Of a DNA stretch of 64,000 nucleotides, positions 1-12,733 are shown piece by piece. This DNA comes from Micropterus salmoides (lineage: Eukaryota; Chordata; Actinopteri; Centrarchiformes; Centrarchidae): the NCBI RefSeq assembly GCF_014851395.1, contig NW_024041150.1, forward strand, positions 4,268,891 to 4,332,890. The letters are read 5' to 3'. The stretch's first letter is position 1. Every line of letters starts with the position of its first letter. The notes under the pieces were generated by a model. The model was not told the DNA's origin. It saw nothing but the letters and a program-made list of their open reading frames with translations, and searched no databases. Both the position numbers and the translations under genes were made by a program.

Positions 1-103
1 GAATGTCCATATTTTGGCAAAATTTACTGTTTAAATGTTGACTTTTATTGGGAGTTATCTTTAAAACACTATTTATGTCCATACAACCACGTTCTAAATA
101 ACA

Positions 104-1392
104 TAACGTGGCACGGGCCCAATCCCAATGTCCCCCCTCACAGACTCACAGACTTTGAGGCGCATTCCCGGGAAGTCCGTGAGGGCTTAGGGCCGTCCCA
201 CTGTCAAATCGTCAAGTGCGCGAGGGCTCTCTCGTGGACATTTTGAGCCCTTTATAGACCCTTTTCGTAAGTCTGCATTTCTGCAGACTTTGGCGGAGGG
301 AATTGCCCACAGTTCATAGCGGTCTGACGTAAAACACGGGGGTTACCCATAGGCTGTGGTCTTCCTGTCTCCTGAGACGCCTTCAAGCTGCCCCAGTAAC
401 GGCCAGTTTTGAAGGCAGCATCGATGCTGACTATTACCCATAAAGCAGCGCAGATGGCGGACAAACAAGCTGAATTTGTACACAAATAGACGTTTTAAAA
501 AGTTTTTAGTAGTTTTCTTTTTTCTTTTTTTGAAAATCTAGTGACAACTAAACATTGAACTATAATATCAGCCCGTGACTGTAACCAGCCAAGTTTGTTC
601 AGTATGATTTCTGAGGCGTCTGTTAGCTGTTTGGCTTTTAAATAGCTAGTTAGCTTATGCTAAGGCTAGCGTCTCTTCTGACAGCCAGAAGAGACTTAAG
701 ACGGCGTGCTGATGTCACACTTTGCCGTAAGTGCTGCCCTAGAAGGCTGTTCCAAACTAATGTAAACAGAGCTGCCTTCACTTGAAAGTGATGCCTTCTG
801 AGGCAGCGGTCTATTACGGTATCGAGGCAGCGAGGCAGCTGCCTTATGTTTGGAACACAGCCCTAGACTGTATGGGGTTACCAGGCGAAGCGAGAGAAAT
901 ATCACGGCAAATCCCCGTATTAAGAGAAGAGTAAACAAACAAGAATTGACACCAACGCAGATGTCAAAATGAAAAAAAAAGTTTTCTTAACTTAAGATGC
1001 TGCGTAGAACACATGACGTCAGAGGAAAGCAATAACTTTATTACACACTTAGTTTATTCAACTATTTATTTTAGTTTTTGCTTAATGATGCTGCTTGACC
1101 AACAATAGTGTATTGATTAATTACAAATATATATTGACATTTAGGCTAACTCTCCTCCACTCTGCAGGGCGGGAGCCTGCAGGACTTAAAAATAAGGCAA
1201 AAACATAAAATAAAAAGTGTGCAACGTGTTTCAGCGTCGTCAAGGTAACGTGATAAAGTGGCAAAGTGCTGTCCCGTTCCTGTTTACAGCATTTTGAGCC
1301 CTCACAGCCTCTTGCACTCAATCACTTTCCAAGAGACGTCAGTAAAGTCTGTGAGTCAGGGCTCAGGGGGGACACTGGGATTGGGCCACGTT
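104..1392. mobile_element. Non-autonomous DNA transposon with about 50-bp terminal inverted repeats
   Basis: The left end (104-160) and right end (1341-1392) are inverted copies. Both contain GCCCAATCCCA followed by TGTCCCCCCT and then CTCACAGACTTT in the same order, with small indels. The interior has only short, unrelated reading frames, so the element cannot supply its own transposase. The pattern of long imperfect terminal repeats without coding capacity is typical of fish non-autonomous DNA elements. I see no clear target-site duplication, so the exact ends and the superfamily are uncertain. A smaller inverted-repeat element (739-866) lies inside it. Confidence 0.6.
739..866. mobile_element. 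Small MITE-like inverted-repeat element nested in the 104-1392 element
   Basis: CTAGAAGGCTGTTCCAAAC at 739-757 faces an inverted partner at 848-866, which reads CTAGGGCTGTGTTCCAAAC on the opposite strand. The enclosed 128 bp is rich in GGCAG/CTGCC words and codes for nothing. It probably inserted after the larger element, but the order is inferred only from its internal position. Confidence 0.45.
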
Positions 1393-1395
1393 TCC

Positions 1396-1520
1396 TCTCT
1401 GCAGAAAAGACGAGAGCAGGAAGGCAGCTCCCAGGTATTGCGCAAAAATCAAGATGGCGCCCGCTCAGACTCAGAGCAACAAAATAGGAAGATTTTGGAC
1501 TTAAAAAGGCAAAAATAAAA
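1396..1520. repeat. Interspersed repeat shared with 24115-24262
   Basis: This stretch and 24115-24262 share the order CTGCAGAAAA, then CAGCTCCCAGGTATTG, then CAATAATCAA or a close variant with ATGGC, then AGCAACAAAT, then GATTTT. Both are in the same orientation and the divergence is moderate. It starts just outside the right end of the 104-1392 element. The family is not identified. Confidence 0.55.
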
Positions 1521-1524
1521 AAAT

Positions 1525-3822
1525 TCAGTCAGAGATTTCGCCCACAGCTCTCATCATTGCTGCAGTAGTCGTTGAGCTGGAGCTCGTTTTATACCGATTG
1601 GTATCAGACTGCAGCTGATGATTCTTTGCATTCTTGCTGATTATTTCAGTGAATCGACTGATTGTTTGTAAAGATTCTGCCGTCGACAACGTTTGTTGTG
1701 TCCAACCAACGTTAGTAAGAAACATTACAGTTATTCCAATCATTCAGAGGAAAAGCAGCAAAACTTCACATGAGAGAAGCTGAAATGTTCTTCAGCTCGA
1801 CCAAAAATGACTTCAACCATCCAAAGAGTTGCAGATTTGGTTAATGGTTTCAGCTGTAAACAGTGATTTTCATTTGTTTTGTGTGTTAAAATCTACTCAC
1901 TAAAGCTGTAAGATAAATGCAGTGGAGTAAAAACAACATTTCCCTCTGAAATTGTAGTGGAGTAGAAGTATTAAGCGGCATGAAAAGAAAATACACCAAA
2001 GTATATCAAATTTGTACCAAGAAACCTGAGTAAATGTTAATTTAGTTATGTTCCAACATTAATGTCTGGTACAATTTATAACAAGAACCTTTAAACTTTT
2101 TTTTACCCTCAACATGATTCATTTTAAATGACAGGTAAAAATCAACGAGGGATGAGAGCTTCACCTGGACTCACCTGGGCCGCCCAGTGTCACGGAAACA
2201 GCAGATCCTTCAGTTTACCATCTTTATTGATTGAACCCCGACACAGCGTGGCATGTTTGCAACCAAAGCTAACCCGAGCTCTGCTGTGCCAACACACAGG
2301 CTTACAGGTCCCTAATGTTAGGCACTGCTGAGGGATAAATGCTCTGTAATGACCTCCACAGCAGATTTAGACCAAAGTCCATTTTCCACCGGTAAGTTTT
2401 CTCGGTATCACTTCTGTCGAGGTCCAAAGCTGAGGCAATACCAAACGGGGTGTCCTGAACAGACCCGCCATTTTTAAATAGTTTAGCCCGAGATTGCGGG
2501 ATAGTAACTTCACTGATGCTCTCTGTACAGGTGTGTGTCATGTTGAAGATTGCAGTAGGTAGGCGGTTTCGTGCGGTTGTAGAGATGTCTGCCTTCTTTC
2601 AAATATAATGGAACTAGATGGCTAAAGAAATGATTCTGATTCAATGTCTCTTTCTTTCCAGAAATCATGACCCGGTTCCTCAAGATAATCCACAGATTTT
2701 GTGAGCAGTTTCATGTAGGGACCATATCACCACGCAGAAGGAAGCTCATGGACGAGAGGTTCATGCTTGTGGAAGCGTAGGATGTAAACATGTTAGTTTG
2801 CTCAGCGGTGCTGGGTGAGCTAGCGGTATCGAACTATTAGTTAGAACATTAGATTCGAAGATGCACACCTCCTTCTGCACGGTGATATCTCCAAAACTCT
2901 AGAAGGGAAGAGACAAAATTTGTATTTTTTTGATTTTGGGGTGGACTGTCCCTTTAATATTTCTTTTGTAAATGGCCTTTAAAAACCATAATTAGATGTA
3001 CGAGCCAGAAACTGGACTTTTACCCCAGGATACTGGCGTTCGTTTTGATCGTTTTTACATAAGTTAAGTAGGGCATTTTAAAGCAACACCATGGGGTTTT
3101 GACCAAGCGTCCATATTCGACGAGGTGGGAGTGAGAATGTGCTTCATTAGTGCAGGAGTTTCTTGTCCTTTTTTCACATGGTGCATAAATCAGTTTTTTA
3201 AAAAAGAATGTAAAGGCTATTTGGTTTGGACTTTGCTGATTTAAATTTGTTTTTGGTGAGCCATTATTATTTTTATTTATTTTTTATTCAACACCTCATT
3301 AGCACCTTTAAAGAGCAGACGACACAAAGTTACATTCAGTAAAACACAAATAAAAGACAGATCAACAAACATGGAATGGACAACAAGCTGCAGCACTTAC
3401 CAAAGAAAGACAGGAAAAATAAAATATTATCATGCAAAGCGTATTTTAAACTTCTTTTTTCTAACTTGGTGAGTATAGTTAGATAAATTATTGATATAGT
3501 AATTTTAATATTTGTTTAAAACTGAGCTCACACTAGCAGGAAAAGCACATGTTTATTTAAATAAATAATAAAACATACAAAGGAGTATATTAATGCTCTC
3601 TTGTTAAAGTAAAATCTGTCTGGCACAACATGGTATCCAGCGCCTCATTCTCTACATGAGGCTGCTGGGCAGGACGGGTTTAAAAAAAAAAAAGAAAGAA
3701 AAGGAAAAGCACATGTGAAATTAATGATGAGTGCATTCCTTCTAGGTGTCCGGCTATATTGCTCGCTTGCTCACTGACTTGGCCTACCAGGACATGGAAA
3801 CCCACTGCATTTTCCAAAGCAT
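1525..3822. other. Non-coding stretch with repeat fragments
   Basis: There is no recognisable exon. Positions 1915-2035 carry a diverged inverse copy of the teleost repeat that contains ACTTAAGTAAAAGTA and TCAGAGGGAAATA in other copies (see 17640-18225). Positions 2278-2345 are duplicated at 4511-4572. The rest is AT-rich, with nothing I recognise. Confidence 0.5.
2278..2345 (+). repeat. Direct duplicate of 4511-4572
   Basis: CCAACACACAGGCTTACAGG followed by CTAATGTTAGG and CTGAGGGATAA occurs here and again about 2.2 kb to the right in the same orientation, with a few substitutions. It is either a local segmental duplication or two fragments of one dispersed family. Confidence 0.55.
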
Positions 3823-4036
3823 AATTACATTTATTCATTTAGCTGACGCTTTTATCCAAAGCGACTCACAGTGCTATTTATGTCAGTGACCGCACGCCTC
3901 TGGAGCAACTAGAGCAACTAGGGGTTAAGTGTCTTGCTCAGGGACACGTTGGTGGACATGTCACAGTGAGAAGTTCAACCCGGGTCGCTCTCACCAAAGG
4001 CATGCGTCTTATCCACTGCGCCACCCCCCCCCCCCA
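3823..4036 (-). mobile_element. tRNA-derived SINE, minus orientation
   Basis: On the minus strand a tRNA-like head reads GTGGCGCAGTGGATAAG (box A-like) and later CGACCCGGGTTGAAC (box B-like). The body contains GAGCAAGACACTTAACCCC, and the tail is GTCGCTTTGGATAAAAGCGT CAGCTAAATGA. That tail is a very common fish SINE tail. A C-run of about 15 (4021-4035) marks the head side. A second copy of the family, on the plus strand, is at 12734-12880. Confidence 0.75.
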
Positions 4037-4039
4037 ACT

Positions 4040-7000
4040 AATTATTATTATTAGTATGTGAAATTTATGAGATCCGGTAGAGACACAGTCATGATTATGG
4101 GATAAGGTCTGCAATTGTTTTCTTTGATGCACTCCTGTACAATTAATGTTAATCATTAAAATTATTACTTACACCTTTGCTTTTCCTGCATTTAAAAATG
4201 TCAGCTGTGAAAGAAGTCGAATAGTTTGCTAATAGTTTGCTAATATGATAACTTGCAGGTTTGCACTGATTTAACTGTTCACACGAAATATGTTTGAGAT
4301 GTTCCAGTTCATAAATTTAATCAGCCAAGCAGCAGGTGTTTTGGTTTTTTGTGGCCGTGGTATCTCACACACGTCTGGAATCGCACAGGAATAGTTTACT
4401 GTCAACTAAGAGCTGACAGTAAAAAAAAAATAAACATTTGGTTTGCCAGTGGGTCAGTATAACCCGACCTATCAATAGAAACCCGACCTGCTCATTAACC
4501 TGCAAAGCGGCTGGGTTCCAACACACAGGCTTACAGGTCACTAATGTTAGGTGCTCCTGAGGGATAATGCTGCCAGAGAACAGAATGATTTACTGCTCAG
4601 CCTAATCCTGTGTACCAACATTAAGAGCTGCTTTTGGCCACAGAGTCCACGGCTAACATCTGCGCTAGCACGGCACGGTTACTGCAGGGCTGGTGAGGAG
4701 TCATAGTTGTATCTATTTTTCAGGCACAACAAACATGAATCAACTTTAATCTAGAGTTTCCATGTGTGACTAAGATTCTAGTTTTATTTCCACACCAACA
4801 GTGAAGAGTGCACGGCTCTGATTTATAGCTCTGATTTACAAGCTACAGAAATGTTTCTTGGGACACGAATGACTGAACACACTGTGGAAAATAACCACCC
4901 AAAAAAACAACCATGCTTTGATAAAACTAGAATAAACTTTATTGCGTGTGGCTCATGCAGACCATTGGCTTGTTTTCCCAACCTGAATTTTTTTGGTGAA
5001 TTTCTTTCATGTCTTTTCCCCCAAGAATTATCCATAAAACAATGCAGTAGGTGAGAGTATTTCTTGTTGAACAACAGTCGGCGTAGTGACTGTAGCGTCC
5101 AGTGAGTGCCATTGTGCCTGGACAGAGACCAAAACCAAAACCTGTGCTGTTCAGAGGTGCTGGTTTTTACTTCGGACAAATTTCCCGTGCAACCACGAAG
5201 GGTAGCTTTGAACTATCTTGGTACGATGCATCGTTAAACTAACCAACATCTGAAGTACGACCGATTCCCAAAACTGTCTTACCCCGTTGGTACCACCGTG
5301 ATTTAAACTAACTTAGTTTGAACCAACATAGTTTGAACTAACATGTTTCCAGGTGTGTTCGTCTGTTTCTCACAGCAGGAAACTCACAAAACGTTGTCAT
5401 ACTCTGCCTAAATATGTCAGCTGTGACCGATATTAAGAGACATTATAATGCTAACTTATTATTTAGGCTATTCATATTATAGTCGTGTCCCAGCAATAAC
5501 AAAAAAATCAACATTAGTATTAATAAAATCATTGATTGTTAAAACATTTAGTAAAATAGGTTTAATCTGCAAGTATCTTCATTTCAACACTTTAAAATTA
5601 TTATGAATCCCTTGGCTGCAAATGATTGCAAGGTCTTGAGAATATGTCAGTATGACAAGTGGCTGAGCTTGTGAATGTTTATCTTTGTTATAATGGCAGC
5701 GAAACCTCTCAGGGATTTATTCATTACAGTACTTTCATGGATTTTATGCTGTCCCTTTTTATATTTTTGGTTGTAATGAAGACTAGAGAACACTAAATGC
5801 AAACATGAAGGTAATTTTAAGTCTTGTCTTTACATTCTCCGTTTTGTCCTTTGACCTTTGAACTACGTGACTATATAAAAACACCTGCTGTTCGTAGATG
5901 GTCTACACTAAGATAATCAGTATTAAATTCATGCAACCCTACCCGTGGCCCGACAAATACATTTATAAGTACTTTTACAGCTAAATTTTTAAAAAGACTT
6001 CACCTTTAATACATTTGTACAGCAAGATTAACGCCCCCTGCTTACTAACATCACATCCACCTCCTAAGACTGAATTCTCTGCTATCTGTGACGTAGTCAC
6101 CGTGAACTGAGCTTCTAACCACAGGTCAGGAGCTGTGGTTCAAACTATGCAACTTAACGACAGTGGTCACGAACGTTTGTCAGGACTATGGTTTTGGGGG
6201 AACACCTGCGTCGCTTAGCGGGAAACAGTTGCTACCTTAGTTAGCAACGATGCTTTTGGGAAACGCACCCCAGGTTAGCTGTTTCCCCCCTACTTCCAGT
6301 CTTTGTGCTAAACCAGGTGTTGACTACAGCTCTGTCATCTCACTCAGAAAGAAAGACAATTTAAATATTGTTCTCCTAAATGTAAAACTGCATTCATTGA
6401 AATATAAATAGCTTTATAACATGGCATTCACCAAATAATCACGTTACATGAATGTACTGTATTGTGAAGCTTTTATTTGTTGGTAATAACTTCTGTGTAT
6501 TAATTTTTGTTTTTGTGGAAAGACCTGATTATTTCAACCTTTATTTATCCAGGAATTAAAACTCTTAAGGTTAAGACAGATGGATTGCAGCTAAACAAAT
6601 TAAGATGCCACAAAATCTGAATTAACGAGAAAAGCTTTAAAGGAACTTTAAAAACTTCTTTTGCCACTATCGCAGGACATAAAGTTTCTGACTCGTGTTT
6701 TCCAAAAAGGTAACTGTATAATCCAGTGAGGCAAGGAGGCAGATGTAAGAACAAAAAATATCTGACATTTTATTTGACAAAACAAGACGACAAGTCTCCA
6801 GGCAGAGTCCTAAATCCTATGTGTTCTATCAAACGTACTTACACATAGGTAACTTCAAAATTTCCTGTTGCTATACACGACGCGACGGTCAGGAAACTTT
6901 TGCACCATGTCCTGCTTGGCTGACCCTTTTTTTCCCGCAGCACATGCCAATAGGTGCTCTCACCTTATTTTTACTACACTTAGCTGCATTTTATGGCACT

Positions 7001-9636
7001 TGAATAGCTCTGCGTTAACAGGACGAACTAATGGAGCACAGCTACACATGTTAATTCGCTAAATACATACTAATGACATCTGTCTGAGACAAAACATAGA
7101 AGATTACCAAGTGAAAATTAATATAATTTGTGAATACGAAATAATCCCAAAGATTGACCACGTTTTCTTAATGTCTCTAACAGCTATTATGAACATTTCT
7201 AATATAAACAAAGACTTTAATGGCACCTGCAAGCAACCCAAGAGCTATCTAACCATAAAAATACCTAAAAACCACTCCAAAATACCTTGAGACTAACATA
7301 TGAAGTTCCTGCAGTAGTGATTTAAAACCAACTTTTCCAAATGTAAACTCAGCAGGATACTGTATCTTAAAGATAATTCTGTAAAAATCCAAAACCCTTT
7401 ACAGATCTTTATTTTAAATGGTGTTAACAAAGTTTTTAATGCTTGTTCAATGAACCTTAAACGAACATGCACCTGTGAAATGGTTGTTAAGACGCTAACA
7501 GCGTACAGATGGTAGCCAATTAAGGTCACAGGTCTAAAAACTAAAGAGACGTTTCTCCTGACTCTGAAAAACACCAACAGAAAGATGCGCAGGGTCCCTG
7601 CTCATCTGCTTGAACGTGCCTTAGGCACGCTGCAAGGCTATGTTCAGTTTATGTCTTGGTTATAATATTAACACGTTAAGTTTGCTGAAAATAAAAGCAG
7701 TTGTAAGTGAGGGGAATATTTCTAAGTTGTTCAGTTGGAACTACAGCATTGCATCCTACATAAAAGTTAATCAGAATAGACATAATACCGTTTTTTAAAC
7801 TTCATCTTCATCAAGGTTTTTCCATAAAAATGTAACCTGAGTAACTTCCTAGTCCGGAAACTGCTAGTAAGCAACATGGTAGAACAATTTATGCTGCTGA
7901 AAACAACCAATATTAAACTACACGCTAATCTGCAGTGATACTTTTGAACAACAAATCATCAGTTTGCGTTTAAACCCTGGTAGAGGAGAAAGTGGAGATT
8001 AGGATTACACGCACGTACACACTGTCCCTGGCTCTCATATAGCCGACCATACATCTGGCATGAGGGAAAACCCGACCAGCCTAAATCCCTGGCGTGCTCG
8101 ATGATGTGTGATGTAATCGAGGTAATGATGCGGCGTGGGAAGTAGGAGGAGGCGGGCTTTACGGGACTGGAAGAGAGCGGGAGGAAGCAGCAGGAGAGGA
8201 AGCGAAGAGGAACAACAAGAAGTGGAAGAGGAGGGCCGGCTAGCTTGAACTCTCCTCAGGGGTCGGGTGAAGAGGTTAAGCAAACAGGTCGTCGGCTTTG
8301 ACAATAATCCCGACTGCAGCCCAGCCGCTATTCAGCAGCGCTCATCAAAGGCCACTGTTGTTCTAAGGAAGCTGGGAGGGACCTCTCTAACCACCCCACC
8401 TCCTACCCCCTTCACCCCCTGCATCACATCAACATTGTCTGCCTCTAATGGGAACATCTTCCACAGATACATCAGATACAAATGATCTGTTCAGAGGCAT
8501 CTTATCAGCCCTGCATCCTGGACTTTATAACGTTTAACTGAGTTAAATGGTGAATGGTCTGTGCTTCTATAGCCCCTTTTTGGTCTTCTGACTGCTAAAA
8601 GCTCACGTATACACTAAAGGCTTGTAGTCTTGAAGTTGTTGTGGCGTTCACACTACGTGACTGATCGGTGACGAGGGGTCACACACTACACCAGCTGACA
8701 GCGGCTGCGTCACCTGACAGCTGGTCTCCAAACCACTTTTTGTCAAGAAAACACATGAAATGTGAAACGGGAAATGACGTGAACCTACACATGAAACAGC
8801 TGCTGTTTGTTACTATAAAGCTGGCGATTATAAAGACAAAGAATCTGGGTCAACGAATGGATCAGCACACGCAGGTAGCAGGTAGGATCGTCTGAGCTAC
8901 AGAGAGAGCTGGAGGTGAGTAAAAAAAATTGGCGGGATGTTGATGTGGAGTCAGCCGACTCCTCCAGGCAGGGTCGGCCAATGAGGGGAGGGGAGGGGAA
9001 AGCATTCTGGGGTCCAGCGGCTAGGGGCCCATGCAGTCCAACACTAATGATGTTCATTCTAAATACAAGCAAAGATAACCAAATTTGATTTTGAAACAAA
9101 AAAGTCACCATTACTTCTTATTAAAATAACAAAAACTTAAATTTGAGCAATGTTTGTTGTATGCAATGTCAAAACACCAAAAGTACACTGCAAGCGGCAG
9201 GCCATGTATGTGTTTATGTAGGAGATAGAGAGAGAGAGCACAGCATGCATTGACATGAGTAAAGCAGATTTGTGATGGGCTCATTTACCAGACCTTTTCA
9301 GGAGTCCAGTCAGTTCTGTGGGCAGGTCTGCCTCCAGATATTTGACATGCTACATATCTGGCTGGCGTCTGCATTGTGTCAGTGATGTGTCGGGGTGCCG
9401 CTTTGATGCGTCATTGAGTAGTTTGCACATAACGTCTGGCGACCTCCGATCGATGATTTACCCCCCATGTAGTGTGAACTAGACTTAAGTTGCCAACTAC
9501 TCATCAGAAACATTTACATCTGGAGCAATTTGGGGTTCAGTATCTTGTGCCCAAGTACAAGTTATTCTCCATTTTTCTTCTTGTCAACAAACCCTAATCA
9601 AAATCCAAGCCTATTGGCTCCTCCTGAAGATGTAAA
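4040..9636. other. Long non-coding stretch without a recognisable gene
   Basis: No open frame here resembles a known protein. It contains the second copy of the 2278 duplicate (4511-4572), short tandem TAGTTTGAAC/TAACAT units at 5303-5345, and possible fragments of a dispersed repeat at 5215-5350 and 6130-6270. Positions 8110-8260 form a GC- and purine-rich patch. The 8640-9480 segment is not recognised. Confidence 0.5.
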
Positions 9637-9639
9637 TCA

Positions 9640-10010
9640 ATGGTCAGCAATAGGCGGCCCGTGGGCCAGAACCAGCGCGGTCAGATTGCTTTGATAGCAG
9701 AAAAAATAAAAAATAAAAAATTGATAGCAGTTATTGCTGAAATAGATCTCAGTCATGACAGCTACAGTTACTCACACAATCACTTCCTCTTAATTGTGAG
9801 AATGCTTCATGTTGAGTTTATTAAGAGCTTTTACGTTGAAGAGTTCTGAAATATCTGCAGTAAGCTGGAATCGATCTTTCAACCTACCTAACAGGAGTCC
9901 CGCACAGCACCAACTGAGCTAAACATGCACATGATTTGAAATCATTTGACTTTGTTCTGGCCCGCCATATAACGGCTTGTAAAAAATTTGCCTTATTTGC
10001 CGACCCCTGA
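9640..10010. mobile_element. hAT-like non-autonomous element with a SINE-like insert
   Basis: The left end (9642-9673, GGTCAGCAATAGGCGGCCC then GTGGGCCAGAAC) and the right end (9951-10010, GTTCTGGCCCGCC then GCCGACCCCTGA) are imperfect inverted copies. The outer word on the complementary strand, CAGGGGTCGGCAA, is typical of hAT termini in vertebrates. The interior has no transposase. Positions 9735-9850 recur at 27353-27475, and 9862-9925 is a tRNA-like head. Confidence 0.5.
9862..9925 (-). mobile_element. tRNA-like SINE head, minus strand
   Basis: The minus strand reads TTTAGCTCAGTTGGTGC (box A-like) followed about 30 bases later by GATCGATTCCAG (box B-like). It does not form a convincing acceptor stem, so I read it as a SINE remnant, not a functional tRNA gene. 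The head at 48234-48308 is similar. Confidence 0.4.
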
Positions 10011-10059
10011 CGTAAATGTTTAAAAACAAAAATAAATCTCACAAATATTGTAGTTTCAT

Positions 10060-10225
10060 GTTTAAAAAAGGCTCAGTAATTTCCTAAAACAGTGCAAATA
10101 GTGCATTTGTTGGGGACTAGTTTCAGCGGCGGATGGATCCACGTGTGGCGCTCCAGTGAGTATCTGAGGCAGCAGGACGGTGCATGTCAGAATAAACTAC
10201 AGCGTGTGTGTTCACGGCGATGAAG
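10060..10225 (+). repeat. Dispersed repeat, inverted partner of 27690-27830
   Basis: GCATTTGTTGGGGACTA followed by CGGCGGATG, ATCCAC, GTGG and GAGT, and then AAACTACAG GTGTGTGTT, is shared with the complementary strand of 27690-27830 over about 130 bp. The family is not identified. Confidence 0.6.
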
Positions 10226-12049
10226 GAACGTGTGACCCAGTGCAGCAGCGCGGCTCATTGATGGGTTTATAACAACAATGAAGCTCCAAGGCTTTGTTAC
10301 ACAAACACAATACTTGTCAAGAGATCCATTCACTGCTGGCTTTGGTCGTCCTTCTGACAGCTGAACAAGATCATAAAAGGTGATATACCAGGATACGATT
10401 TGAGCGTTGATTACACTACAAGGGTATGAATTAAAAGAAGCTGCACACATTTGAAAAGACAATGATTAATGCCTTATTTGAAACACTAGTCACCATATCA
10501 AATACTCAGCAGTGTCAGATTTTATGAGTGAACTGATGCGTTGAACACTTTCGTTTGGTTTGTCTTTCATGTCTTCAGTCGAAACCCGCGTCCTACCCTC
10601 ATGGATTCTTTCTCCTCCTAGGTTAAGTTGTTCTTTCCCCCTGAACTGGAAAAGAAGTGTTCCAACACCGCTGTAGCAAAGGTTAAAAGCAGGACTGTGA
10701 AGGCAGAGTTTTAAAGGCGTTACGCTACGCTGACCGGACTAACTTTGCTAATGGTCTATCTGGCCTCTCGCCAACACTTTTTCTCCTCAGCCGCACTTTT
10801 TCCACATTTCTTTTAGTTTAGTCACTCTGCGTTACACGGCGCTTAGCTTGACCTCTGCTGCTTGTTTTTTTACTCCTCTCTTTATCTGACTTTCTCATCC
10901 CGTCTTTTTTTTTTTGTTTCTCAGCATAATGTTGCACTAAGTTTGACCTTTGGCTGCCGTTTTCTCCCTCTGCCAGTTTCCTTTTTTTCTCTCCGTCCAT
11001 TTCCCCTTCTCTTCCTTTGCTTAATTGGTGTCTGTCTGCAGTTTGACCAGAGGAGGAGGGTGAGGTGAGGTTAACTCTTCCTGGATTAGGGGACCCCTGT
11101 GGTTCAGCAAAGACATGAAAGACTGAGGAGGAGATACAGCGATAGGCGTGTGTCCTTTAGCCTTTGAGAGGCTCATCAGCAGGCACAAATCCATTTACTG
11201 ATATGTTTTGGAACGCACATATTATAAAAAGTTAAAACCTAAAGTGAGCATCTAGACTAATCTTTACAAAGTTAAGATAGAGAATCACTGTGACCTCCAG
11301 AGGAAGAATTAAGACACTTAAAGAGGATACATGTATGAGCAATGTATTTTTCCCTAGCATAGATCACAGTAGTATTACAATAAAAAGTCTTTTGCGCTCT
11401 CTCACTCTGTACAAAGACAAATTTCCACTTGAAGTTAGAGATCCTTTAATTTTAAGCTGTGTTGAGGCTATTTTTGGAGACAAACATGCTGAGGAGTACA
11501 TCTGACCTGTGAGCTGAAAGCCTCTTCGTCCTCATCCACTGATCATGAGCTCTCTGTCGGGAGTTTGTTCTGGGCGGGGCGGCCGGTCACGCCTGGTCAA
11601 ACCTCTGTCCTGGATAAGAAATGACCCACTTTATTCCCAAAACGAGACATCAACTGCTGCATGTGCTTGTCGTCAGAAGGAAGAGTAAAAGTTTGGGTTC
11701 AGCTTTTGGTGATGGCGCCTTTAATGCAGATATATGGACGTTTTCTCCAGTTCGACACATGTGGGTGTGTGAATGGACAAGCAAATTAATTTTTGGGAGC
11801 CTTGCGAGTCAGGTTTCTTTTACTGTAAAGCTTGTTCTGCATGTCGCAGCACCCTTACTGCATGAGCAAGGGGTGGATATTAACTTTTTGGCTCACCTGC
11901 CAAGAGGACTGGTGGATGAAAAAATCCATTCGCCAAGCATATTTTTTTACCGGCCAAAATAATAACTTGCCTTTTTCTATCACGTATACATTTGTTTCAG
12001 TACTTTTATTTGAGAAAATACGGTATTCTGTCAAATACAAACTTGAAAA
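10226..12049. other. Non-coding stretch; pyrimidine-rich 10860-11035
   Basis: I see no exon or repeat that I recognise with confidence. Positions 10860-11035 are strongly C/T-rich on the plus strand, with short runs of T. Small reading frames at 11621-12194 lack any recognisable motif. Confidence 0.45.
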
Positions 12050-12700
12050 TTTGAAGCAAAATTATTTTATTGCTATTAAATGTAAAATCATATCCACAAA
12101 AATACAGTGCAATTTGCTAATATGTACAATTTACTCTATACACACATATTTTAATTTCACATACAAAGTGTTATTTACGCATTTGTGGATCTAATTTAAC
12201 ACACAAAATAGTATTTTCCACAATTGTGGATCCTTTCCTGTCAATTTGCAAGTCACGTTACATTTGTGACTTCCTTTTTACGCATTTGTGGAATTTTGTC
12301 CACTCTGTAAACAGAGATCTGTAAATGTGAGAGCAGTTTATTAGCTACACCAGCAGGTGGCAGTAGCGACATTGCACTGTATTTTTGTGGATATGATTTT
12401 ACACAACACAAATGTAAAAATACATGTTTTGGGTAGTGAGATATTTGTGTATATTTTTTTTTTTTTACAGATCTCCGCAGTACACATTGGACAAAATTCC
12501 ACAAATGTGTAAAAAGGAAGTTAAAAATGTAACATGACCCACAGAAAACAATCTGCAAATGTGCAAAAACTGTTTTGTGTGTAGAAGTCACTCTGTATTT
12601 TTGTGGATATGATTTTACACATCACAAATGTAAAAATACATATTTGCAGATAGTGAAATATTTGCGCATCATAGTACACATTTGTGGATTGCAAATATTA
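12050..12700. repeat. Foldback/tandem repeat region
   Basis: Positions 12253-12325 (ACATTTGTGACTTCCTTTTT, then TTTGTGGAATTTTGTCCA) are repeated in inverse at 12467-12537. Separately, TATTTTTGTGGATATGATTT TACACA followed by CACAAATGTAAAAATACAT occurs directly at 12378-12430 and 12594-12645. The word CATTTGTGGA or its complement recurs through the block. It is probably a compound inverted-repeat transposon remnant and has no coding content. Confidence 0.6.
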
Positions 12701-12733
12701 AAGACCAATAAAATCTTCCATACAATTCCCCCT

